Part shown: in pieces, positions 43,438 to 50,895 of the stretch
Layout of the letters: the number at the start of each line of letters is the position of its first letter
Position numbering within the stretch: position 1 is the first letter of the stretch
Assembly: GCA_031550725.1 (NCBI GenBank)
Contig: JAVBOH010000015.1
Span: 5,977 to 69,976 of the forward strand
Source of the DNA: UBA946 sp031550725
Lineage (GTDB): Bacteria; Bacillota; Clostridia; Oscillospirales; Ruminococcaceae
DNA length: 64,000 nt
Direction of reading: 5' to 3'
The notes under the pieces: generated by a model
The model's database searches: none
Told to the model about the DNA's origin: nothing
What the model saw: only the letters and a program-made list of their open reading frames with translations
Program-made: the position numbers and the translations under genes

Positions 43438-45243
43438 GTCGACGAAATGAAAATAAAGGTATCAGATTATATTGCTGATTTTTTAGTGAGTAAAGGAATA
43501 ACAGATTGTTTCATGATAACAGGCGGCGGCGCAATGCACCTTGATGATTCAATTGGTCATAAGCAAGGATTAAACTGTATCTTCAATCACCACGAACAAG
43601 GCTGTTCAATTGCAGCAGAAAGCTATGCAAGGATTGCTAATAAAATGGCTGCTGTATGCGTAACAAGCGGTCCTGGCGGCACAAATGCAATTACTGGAGT
43701 TGTATGCGGATGGCAGGATTCGATCCCAATGTTTATCATATCTGGTCAGGTTAAACGTGAAACTACAATGTGGTCATGTGCTGAGTTAGGTTTGCGTCAG
43801 CTTGGTGATCAGGAGCTTGATATTGTTAATTCCGTTTCTAATATGACTAAATATGCTGTTATGGTTACTGAGCCAAATGAAATCGCATTTCATCTGGAAA
43901 AAGCATATTATCTTGCACTGGAAGGGCGAAAAGGACCTGTATGGCTTGATATTCCGCTTGATGTACAATCAGCAAGAATTGAAACCGATGAACTTATTCA
44001 TTTTAATGAATTAGAAGAGAACATCGATACATATAATTTTTCTGAATCAGATTCCATGAAAATTCTTGAAAAAATAAAGTCTGCCAAAGCACCGCTTATT
44101 CTTGCAGGAACAGGAATAAGACATGGCAGAGCAGAAGAAAAATTTCTTGAACTTGTTAAAAAATTTAATATTCCTGTTGTAACAGCATGGAATGCTAACG
44201 ATACACTCGAATATGATAACCCATGCTTTGCTGGTATGCCTGGAACAGTCGGAACACGTTCAGGTAATTTTGCTGTGCAGAACTGCGATGTATTATTAAG
44301 TCTTGGCTGTCGTCTTAACATAAGAATGATTGGATATAATCATTTTGACTTTGCCAAAAACGCATATAAAATTATTGTAGATATAGATTCAAAAGAACTT
44401 AAAAAGCCTACAATAAAACCTGATATGCCTGTTAATGCAGATGTTAATGAAGTTATCTCCATGCTGCTTAAATGTGATTATTCACGTCCTACTCACCATG
44501 ACAAATGGCTTAACTGGTGCAGGGGGCTTGTATATAGATATCCTGCTGCAAAGCCTGAATATTCAGGTGGGAACATTTTAAATCCATATACATTTATGGA
44601 TATTTTATCTGATAAGCTTTCGGATAATGACAAAATAATATGTGGAAACGGAAGTGCTTGTGTAATAACATTTCAAGCATTAAAAATCAAGCAAGGTCAG
44701 CGTATGTTTACAAATTCAGGCTGTGCGACAATGGGTTACGGACTTCCGGCAGCACTTGGCGTTGCTGTTGCTGATAACAGCACTAGAACTATATGTATTG
44801 ATGGTGACGGCAGCTTTATGATGAATATTCAGGAGCTTGCGACAATTGTTCATAACAAGCTGAATATAAAAATTTTACTCCTTAATAATGACGGTTACCA
44901 TTCAATTCGTCAAACTCAAAATAATTTGTTCAAACCACCTTTCGTGGGAATTGATAATAAAAGTGGAGTAGGTTTTCCTGATTTTAATTTGATTTCGCAG
45001 GCATTCGGTCTAAAGTATTTTTCCATTAACAATGAAGAAAATGCTGATTTAATTTTGAATGAAGTTCTTACTTGCGATGGTGCTTGTTTATGTGAGGTTT
45101 TGGTTGATAAAACACAGGATTTTGCACCGAAATCATCATCCAGAACTCTCCCTGATGGCAGAATTGTTTCATCTTCACTTGATGATATGGCACCATTTCT
45201 TGAGCGTGAGGAATTTGAAAAAATACATTTTCTGACACAATAA
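43435..45243 (+). CDS. Thiamine-diphosphate enzyme, acetolactate-synthase/YerE-like
   Basis: 602 aa with the three ThDP-enzyme domains. The catalytic Glu is in FNHHEQGCSIAAE (about residues 51-63), the central domain follows at about 190-330, and the cofactor motif GDGSFMMNIQELATI..NND is near residue 455. Acetolactate-synthase relatives in CDP-sugar clusters (YerE) attach a two-carbon unit from pyruvate to a 4-ketosugar; here that role is inferred from position beside rfbF and rfbH. The start may be ATG 43435, which lies in a hairpin, or ATG 43447 (MKIKVSDYIADFL) just beyond it; the latter is my preference. Confidence 0.85.
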   Translation: MVDEMKIKVSDYIADFLVSKGITDCFMITGGGAMHLDDSIGHKQGLNCIFNHHEQGCSIAAESYARIANKMAAVCVTSGPGGTNAITGVVCGWQDSIPMFIISGQVKRETTMWSCAELGLRQLGDQELDIVNSVSNMTKYAVMVTEPNEIAFHLEKAYYLALEGRKGPVWLDIPLDVQSARIETDELIHFNELEENIDTYNFSESDSMKILEKIKSAKAPLILAGTGIRHGRAEEKFLELVKKFNIPVVTAWNANDTLEYDNPCFAGMPGTVGTRSGNFAVQNCDVLLSLGCRLNIRMIGYNHFDFAKNAYKIIVDIDSKELKKPTIKPDMPVNADVNEVISMLLKCDYSRPTHHDKWLNWCRGLVYRYPAAKPEYSGGNILNPYTFMDILSDKLSDNDKIICGNGSACVITFQALKIKQGQRMFTNSGCATMGYGLPAALGVAVADNSTRTICIDGDGSFMMNIQELATIVHNKLNIKILLLNNDGYHSIRQTQNNLFKPPFVGIDNKSGVGFPDFNLISQAFGLKYFSINNEENADLILNEVLTCDGACLCEVLVDKTQDFAPKSSSRTLPDGRIVSSSLDDMAPFLEREEFEKIHFLTQ

Positions 45244-45281
45244 CCTTAATAAAATTGTCTGTATAAAATGGAGGGTTGTAT

Positions 45282-45297
45282 CCATGCAGATGCATGG
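45282..45297 (+). promoter_or_regulatory. Hairpin between ribosome-binding site and start of the 45.3-kb gene
   Basis: CCATGCA/TGCATGG (6-7 bp) sits between GGAGGG (45270-45275) and the in-frame ATG at 45306; another in-frame ATG at 45294 is buried in the stem. The arrangement mirrors that of the gene upstream. Confidence 0.5.
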
Positions 45298-45305
45298 TGA
45301 TATTT

Positions 45306-46883
45306 ATGAAAATAACTTATAATAAACTAAGAATGGCTGTTGTTATTTATTCAGTTATACCAATAATAATTTTTTTCCTCGGATGGCTTTCACTTCTATT
45401 TGCTTTAATATTTATAGTATTAATAGCAGTTGGTATAATGTTTATGGTTAAAAGCTCAAATGAAAATGATGGAGAAGTTTCATTTGCGATTATACCGCCA
45501 AAAATCATTATTGCAATAGCTTTTATAGCTTTTTTATGGTGTCTGCTTGCAGGTCAAGGAGGATTTATTCATCAGTCAAGCGACCATGTTATAAGGAATG
45601 CCATTTTCAGAGATTTGATAAAAATGGACTGGCCTGTTGTTTATGATGACAATCAAATGCTTTCTTACTATATTGCTCAATGGATGGTTCCTGCTATATT
45701 TGGTAAAATAATATATGCTATTACCGGATCTATTTTTGCTGGTTATCTTGCTGGTGATATTTTTTTGCTGATATGGAGCAGCATAGGTTGTTTTATCGCA
45801 TTAATGCTAATTGCAGTGATTACGCATTCAAAGGAAAAATCACAATTTATTTTAGCTGTGATTATGTTCATTTTGTTCAGCGGACTTGATATTGTTGGTT
45901 CATTTATTTTTAATTACAACAACAGCGGACACCTAGAATGGTGGTTTAAGTATGCGCAGTTCAGTTCTGTTACCACCTGTTTGTTCTGGGTATTTAATCA
46001 AGCAATTGTATGCTGGCTCGTAACACTTTGTATTATAAATGAAACTAAAATAAAGAACTTTGCAATGCTTGGCATATTAATTCTGCCATTTGGCCCATTT
46101 CCCTTTGTTGGCATTATAATTATATGTTTTATAAAAGCATGTGTCATTTTGTTTGATAAAAGCAACAGAAATAAAATTAAAAGTGTAATAAAGAGTGTTT
46201 TTTCAATACAAAATGTAACTTTGATATTAGGTGTTGGTATACCATATTGCCTTTATTACTTGACAAATGCCATTGCCTCAAATGAAGCAGTTTATTATGG
46301 TGAGCAAATTAATGTTGGATTTCGCTTTCATTTATTCATAACACAAGCAATCAGCGAGGGGAATATAAGTACAATTATTTTATTTATATTAAAATTCATG
46401 ATTTTTCTTTTCCTTGAAGCAGGAGTTTTTGTACTTTTGATAGCTTTGTACAGAAAAAAGAAGATACTTAGTAATATGACATTTATAATTTCATCTGCAA
46501 CGCTTATACTCATTCCACTTTTTCAGATAGGTAGTTCATATGACTTTTCAATGCGAGTATCTATACCAATATTGATTTATATTTTAGTGGAATTTATTAA
46601 AATGATTTTAGAAAGCCTACCGAAAAAGGATGAATGCAAAAACTTCGAAAGTTTTATAAAAACAAAGCCACTGCTTTTAATTTCCATACTTGTTCTTGCT
46701 GTCGGTGCGATGACACCAGTTACAGAGTTTAATCGTGAGATATGCAATACATTTGTCTTTGGATATAATCCTCAGGTGGATTATTTTGAATTTGAATCAT
46801 TAAATGGTCTTGAGGAAAAAAACAATTTTACATCATCAGATTATAATGGTTCTATATTCTATAAATATCTTAGCAAAAAATAA
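45306..46883 (+). CDS. Polytopic membrane protein, possible glycosyltransferase or polymerase
   Basis: About 525 aa with roughly ten or eleven hydrophobic segments; short loops apart from a conserved-looking acidic loop after the third helix (SSDHVIRNAIFRDLIKMDWPV, extracytoplasmic by position). The size and loop fit GT-C-type or Wzy-like proteins using lipid-linked sugar, but I recognise no family. Last gene of the operon; as third partner of GtrA/GtrB it is the best candidate to transfer the modified sugar to the wall polymer (inference). Start could also be ATG 45294. Confidence 0.72.
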   Translation: MKITYNKLRMAVVIYSVIPIIIFFLGWLSLLFALIFIVLIAVGIMFMVKSSNENDGEVSFAIIPPKIIIAIAFIAFLWCLLAGQGGFIHQSSDHVIRNAIFRDLIKMDWPVVYDDNQMLSYYIAQWMVPAIFGKIIYAITGSIFAGYLAGDIFLLIWSSIGCFIALMLIAVITHSKEKSQFILAVIMFILFSGLDIVGSFIFNYNNSGHLEWWFKYAQFSSVTTCLFWVFNQAIVCWLVTLCIINETKIKNFAMLGILILPFGPFPFVGIIIICFIKACVILFDKSNRNKIKSVIKSVFSIQNVTLILGVGIPYCLYYLTNAIASNEAVYYGEQINVGFRFHLFITQAISEGNISTIILFILKFMIFLFLEAGVFVLLIALYRKKKILSNMTFIISSATLILIPLFQIGSSYDFSMRVSIPILIYILVEFIKMILESLPKKDECKNFESFIKTKPLLLISILVLAVGAMTPVTEFNREICNTFVFGYNPQVDYFEFESLNGLEEKNNFTSSDYNGSIFYKYLSKK

Positions 46884-46961
46884 AACATTCGATAAATTGA
46901 TTAATTCTGCTAATATTACTTTATCTATTGGATACACATATATTTGAATATAAACAAAAAT

Positions 46962-47005
46962 ACGCTCTTTTTCAATACACATTAAGCATGTATGAAAAGG
47001 AGCGT
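46962..47005. terminator. Terminator between the glycan operon and the Rrf2 gene
   Basis: Arms ACGCTC..TTTTTCA and TGAAAA..GAGCGT pair; T-rich runs follow on both strands (ATTTTTGT on the minus strand, AATTTTATT on the plus). It can serve both converging genes. Confidence 0.65.
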
Positions 47006-47012
47006 AATTTTA

Positions 47013-47450
47013 TTATATGCAGTAGCTATCAAGAACTGCGCCTGAATTATTATCAATAATATCCTGTAATGTGATACCGTCAAGATATTCATTTACAACC
47101 TTGTAAAGACCCTTCCAAAGTCCAAGTGTCATGCACTGGTCAGCTCGAGGACAATCATTCACTTCAAATTCAAGACAGGCAACAGGTGCAAGATTACCCT
47201 CAGCAATGCGCAGAATTTCTCCGACAGTATATTCATTTGCTTCCTTAGCAAGCATATATCCGCCCTGATAACCACGGTTTGTTTTCAAAAGTCCCGATTT
47301 ATTTAATAGTGGTACAATTTGTTCAAGATATTTTTTTGAAATGCTTTGACGTTCAGCTATATCCTTTAATGCAATATACCCATCATTTTTATGTAAAGCT
47401 AGGTCAAGCATCATTCGAAGCATATAGCGTCCTTTAGTAGAAATTTTCAT
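47013..47450 (-). CDS. Rrf2-family transcriptional regulator
   Basis: 145 aa. N-terminal winged helix (KGRYMLRMMLDLALH, then LKDIAERQSISKKYLEQI) and the three Cys typical of cluster-sensing members (CLEFEVNDCPRADQC, spacing Cx7Cx5C) at about residues 92-106. IscR, NsrR and CymR are relatives; which one cannot be decided here. ATG with GAAAGGA upstream. It lies 520 bp from the Fe-S scaffold pair on the same strand, so control of Fe-S genes is plausible but unproven. Confidence 0.88.
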   Translation of the reverse strand: MKISTKGRYMLRMMLDLALHKNDGYIALKDIAERQSISKKYLEQIVPLLNKSGLLKTNRGYQGGYMLAKEANEYTVGEILRIAEGNLAPVACLEFEVNDCPRADQCMTLGLWKGLYKVVNEYLDGITLQDIIDNNSGAVLDSYCI

Positions 47451-47492
47451 AGGATTTTTCCTTTCGTAATATATAAATACTTATCATTTTTA

Positions 47493-47521
47493 ATTATACC
47501 ATAGGTTTAGTAGGAATTCAA
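47493..47521 (-). promoter_or_regulatory. Promoter of the Rrf2 gene
   Basis: TTGAAT (complement of 47516-47521) and TATAAT (complement of 47493-47498), 17 bp apart. The spacer holds CCTACTAAACCTATGG, a possible autoregulatory site. Confidence 0.55.
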
Positions 47522-47628
47522 GAGCTTGTCTATTTTTTAGGGATTTCATACATATTTATGACCAGCTTGTCTTAAATTAGTTTGGATGTTTTGTATGAAA
47601 ATACTAAACTCCTAATACCCCACCAATA

Positions 47629-47713
47629 CTAAAAGACTGGATAAAGACGTTTAAGCTTAATTCTCGCATCATCAGTAGAAAAATGCCAGTCGAGAAATAC
47701 TTCAAACCAACCC
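47629..47713 (-). pseudogene. Possible remnant of a mobile-element or other protein gene
   Basis: A 27-codon open stretch between stops reads GWFEVFLDWHFSTDDARIKL then KRLYPVF, a strongly protein-like composition that recalls small transposon-encoded proteins. After the stop the same frame continues YWWGIRSLVFSYKTSKLI. No start codon or ribosome-binding site. The remainder of the 47451-47969 gap holds the Rrf2 promoter, a small GCAGGT/ACCTGC hairpin (47739-47754) and a terminator. Confidence 0.25.
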
Positions 47714-47870
47714 TATATATGTTTATAATTTAATAAGTGCAGGTTTCTACCTGCGTTAAAACTCGTCTCTAATAAAATTCAATACGAAAGTTTGTTGACC
47801 TTTTTTAGAAGATAATGAGAATATGGATTTAATAAACCCCAACGATATTAAGTCAATTTCAGCATAAAAA

Positions 47871-47898
47871 TGCCCACGTAATAAAATTTACGTGGGCA
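47871..47898 (-). terminator. Terminator of the GGGtGRT/scaffold operon
   Basis: Perfect 11-bp stem TGCCCACGTAA/TTACGTGGGCA with TTTTTAT following on the minus strand. Confidence 0.8.
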
Positions 47899-47969
47899 AA
47901 ACGCTCTAAATTGTATTTAATTGGCATATTCGCCATTTTAAACAAAGACTATCAAACCTTGATAAAACC

Positions 47970-48968
47970 TTACTTCATAGCCTCTTCAACAGCAACAGCA
48001 CAAGCAACAGTAGCACCAACCATAGGGTTGTTACCCATTCCCATGAATCCCATCATTTCAACGTGAGCAGGAACGGAAGATGAACCAGCGAACTGAGCAT
48101 CACCGTGCATACGTCCCATTGTATCAGTCATACCATAAGATGCAGGACCTGCAGCCATGTTATCAGGGTGAAGTGTACGTCCAGTACCACCACCAGAAGC
48201 AACGGAGAAATACTTCTTGCCGTTTTCAATAGCCCACTTCTTGTAAGTACCAGCAGTTGGGTGCTGGAAACGAGTTGGGTTAGTGGAGTTACCAGTGATA
48301 GAAACGTCAACCTTCTCAAACTTCATAACAGCAACGCCTTCAAGAACGTCGTTACAGCCGTAGCAACGAACCTTAGCCTTATCACCAGTTGAGTAAGCAG
48401 TTTCATTAACAATCTTTAGCTCACTTGTAGCAAAATCATAATCAGTCTCAACGTAAGTAAATCCGTTGATTCTTGAAATAATCATTGCAGCATCTTTGCC
48501 AAGACCGTTAAGAATAACTCTTAGTGGAGCTTTTCTAGCCTTGTTAGCAGTCTTAGCGATACCGATAGCACCCTCAGCAGCAGCAAAGGATTCGTGTCCT
48601 GCTAGGAAGCAGAAACAATCAGTTTCTTCACGAAGCAGCATTGCGCCAAGGTTACCGTGTCCAAGACCAACATCACGAGTTTCAGCAACAGAACCAGGGA
48701 TACAGAAAGCCTGTAAACCTATACCGATAGCTTCAGCAGCCTCAGCAGCCTTAGTGATACCTTTTTTGATTGCGATAGCAGTACCCAAAGTGTATGCCCA
48801 GCAAGCATTCTCAAATGCGATAGGCTGTACACCCTTAACGATAGCCTCTACATCAATACCCTTGGATTTGCAGAATTCTGCAGTTTCGTCAATAGTTTTG
48901 AAGCCGTATTCAGCAAGGCAAGCCTCGATTTTAGGCATTCTTCTTTCCTGACCTTCAAATTTAGCCAT
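47970..48968 (-). CDS. GGGtGRT family protein
   Basis: 332 aa. Carries the family's signature SGGGTGRTLHPDNMA (about residues 257-271) and the Gly/Met-rich end DTMGRMHGDAQFAGSS and MMGFMGMGNNPMVGA. The family is found in anaerobic Firmicutes, commonly next to a NifU-like scaffold as here, and its biochemical role is unsettled to my knowledge. ATG start with GGCAGG upstream; begins 20 nt after the scaffold gene in the same operon. Confidence 0.88.
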   Translation of the reverse strand: MAKFEGQERRMPKIEACLAEYGFKTIDETAEFCKSKGIDVEAIVKGVQPIAFENACWAYTLGTAIAIKKGITKAAEAAEAIGIGLQAFCIPGSVAETRDVGLGHGNLGAMLLREETDCFCFLAGHESFAAAEGAIGIAKTANKARKAPLRVILNGLGKDAAMIISRINGFTYVETDYDFATSELKIVNETAYSTGDKAKVRCYGCNDVLEGVAVMKFEKVDVSITGNSTNPTRFQHPTAGTYKKWAIENGKKYFSVASGGGTGRTLHPDNMAAGPASYGMTDTMGRMHGDAQFAGSSSVPAHVEMMGFMGMGNNPMVGATVACAVAVEEAMK

Positions 48969-48988
48969 AATTAATCAACCTGCCTTTC

Positions 48989-49690
48989 TTATTCTTCTCT
49001 AGGATCAATGTACTTAACAGCGCCATCTTCAGCAGAGAAACGACCGTAAGTACCAACATTAGCATTATAAGCATCAGTTGGGTTCATGCCATGACGGATG
49101 TCCTCAAGCATTTTACCCATCTTAACGAACTGATAGCCACATGGCTGATCATTTTCGTCGATAGCTACCTTAAGGATATAACCTTCAGCCATTTCTAAGT
49201 AACGAACACCCTTAGAATTAGTGGAGAAGATTGTACCAACCTGTGAACGAAGACCCTTACCCAAGTCCTCAAGGCCTGCACCGATTGGAAGACCATCTTC
49301 GGAGAAAGCAGTCTGAGTTCTGCCGTAAACGATTTGTAGGAACAATTCTCTCATTGCAACGTTAATAGCGTCACAAACGAGGTCAGTATTAAGAGCTTCA
49401 AGAATAGTCTTGCCAGTAAGGATTTCACCAGCCATAGCAGCAGAGTGAGTCATACCGGAACAACCAAGAGTTTCTACAAGAGCCTCCTCGATTATACCAT
49501 TCTTAACATTCAAAGTAAGTTTACAGCAACCCTGCTGTGGAGCACACCAGCCGATACCGTGTGTAAGACCGGAAATGTCCTTAATTTCATATGCTTTTAC
49601 CCAAGCACCCTCTTCAGGGATTGGAGCAGGACCGTGGTTAGGACCCTTTTTGAGAGTGCACATTCTCTCAACTTCATGAGAATACATCAT
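48989..49690 (-). CDS. Iron-sulfur cluster assembly scaffold protein (NifU/IscU-like)
   Basis: About 233 aa, longer than plain IscU. Three Cys-bearing stretches fit a scaffold: GIGWCAPQQGCCKLTL, VETLGCSGMTHSAAMAGEI (the IscU GC-loop region) and DLVCDAI. The C-terminal 80 residues have no IscU counterpart. I place the start at ATG 49690, about 11 nt after AAAGGAG; an ATG three codons earlier is too close to the ribosome-binding site. First gene of the pair. Confidence 0.83.
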   Translation of the reverse strand: MMYSHEVERMCTLKKGPNHGPAPIPEEGAWVKAYEIKDISGLTHGIGWCAPQQGCCKLTLNVKNGIIEEALVETLGCSGMTHSAAMAGEILTGKTILEALNTDLVCDAINVAMRELFLQIVYGRTQTAFSEDGLPIGAGLEDLGKGLRSQVGTIFSTNSKGVRYLEMAEGYILKVAIDENDQPCGYQFVKMGKMLEDIRHGMNPTDAYNANVGTYGRFSAEDGAVKYIDPREE

Positions 49691-49897
49691 TTTGTACATA
49701 ACTCCTTTCAGAATTTAAGTAAACAGACAAACAGATATTATAACGCTTGTCCATCAACATACAATAATATTATATAACATTTCCCTCAATAAATCAAGTT
49801 AATTTTTTATGTTTGATATATTCTTATCATTCATATATGGGTATTTTTACTTTTTTGTAATATATCACATAATTACATATATTTTTGAAAATAGCTA
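49691..49897. other. Divergent intergenic region
   Basis: Upstream of the scaffold gene, AT-rich. A TTGACA on the minus strand at about 49899-49904 could belong to its promoter but has only a weak -10. No further element recognised. Confidence 0.3.
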
Positions 49898-49926
49898 TTG
49901 TCAAAACAGAACTAACGTGCTATAAT
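49898..49926 (+). promoter_or_regulatory. Promoter of the 49961/50081 genes
   Basis: TTGTCA (49898-49903), 17 bp, TATAAT (49921-49926), 34 bp before the first ATG. Confidence 0.6.
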
Positions 49927-49960
49927 AATGCTCAAGATAAAAATGAGGATGTGATAATAT

Positions 49961-50083
49961 GACAGCATATGAGCTTATGATAAAAACTAACTACTATTTA
50001 ATCAAAGGTGGAGAATTATCTGATGAGCACAAGAATTACATTGTGAGCAATTTCATTTTAACAAAAGTGATGAGTATATTGTG
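49961..50083 (+). CDS. 40-residue ORF overlapping the next gene
   Basis: ATG with GAGG about 9 nt upstream, reading MTAYELMIKTNYYLIKGGEL and ending in a TGA that overlaps the GTG start of the next gene. It may be a coupled leader peptide. Alternatively it is the true N-terminus of the next protein, separated by a frameshift, because the other frame also reads sensibly just upstream of 50081 (QFHFNKSDEYIVKKFKRG). Confidence 0.4.
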
Positions 50084-50800
50084 AAAAAGTTTAAAAGGGG
50101 AGTTAATGCTCCAGAATATTTATTGTCAACAAAACAATCCAAGGATAAGCGCATTATGTATCCGTTGTTTTATATACCTCCTTATAATGACGGAAAGAAG
50201 TATAAAACGATTTTTAATCAGATGCCAAAAACTCAAATTCTATCGGCAAATATGTATGAGCTTGAAATATTACGGTTACTTTATATACTTGCGCCTGAAA
50301 ATGAGCAGGTGAAAAGTATGGTTTTGCTAACACTGGAACGTTTGAAAACAACATGCTTTGGGTTTAATGATGATGGGCTTGGTGAGTGTTTTGATGCGTC
50401 GCTTGTTGTGCTGCGTTTTATATCGACCGTTTCACCACATGATACTAAATGGATTTTAAGCAGGATTGATAATTATAATAACCACGCAGATGAAAAGAAA
50501 CGACCATGGTTTTCTAAGTGGTATTTTTGGTTGTGTTTATCAGAAATGCCATTTGAAATTGCACATCCATTTATAGAAAATTATAAGGATGAAATGTTAA
50601 ACTGGCTATACAATAAAAGCTGTGTGATGAATAGTGATACAGACAAAATTATTCATCCAGTTCTTTTGTGTGTGATACGCAATGTTTTGTGTAAATATCC
50701 CGAGTATGAGTATATAAAAAATCGCCAGCCTTATGTTAATGATAAAGACGGACGATTGTATTTTGATATGAGAAGGAGTATTGAAAATGAAGTCTATTAA
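50081..50800 (+). CDS. Conserved-looking protein of unknown function
   Basis: 239 aa, soluble, helix-rich, with aromatic stretches (PWFSKWYFWLCLSEMPFEIAH). No family recognised. The middle part (ILRLLYILAPENEQVKSMVL, then CFDASLVVLRFIST) looks like alpha-alpha repeats of helical-repeat proteins. GTG start overlapping the preceding small ORF; its own ribosome-binding site is poor, so translation may be coupled. Flanked by the scaffold gene (divergent) and the GH5 gene (convergent). Confidence 0.65.
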   Translation: MKKFKRGVNAPEYLLSTKQSKDKRIMYPLFYIPPYNDGKKYKTIFNQMPKTQILSANMYELEILRLLYILAPENEQVKSMVLLTLERLKTTCFGFNDDGLGECFDASLVVLRFISTVSPHDTKWILSRIDNYNNHADEKKRPWFSKWYFWLCLSEMPFEIAHPFIENYKDEMLNWLYNKSCVMNSDTDKIIHPVLLCVIRNVLCKYPEYEYIKNRQPYVNDKDGRLYFDMRRSIENEVY

Positions 50801-50895
50801 ATAATCTAATACTATTTTAACATATTATATAATAATATTCAAGTTTTATAAGAAAATGCCGCATGAACAAATCATACGGCAGTATTTTAACTTAA

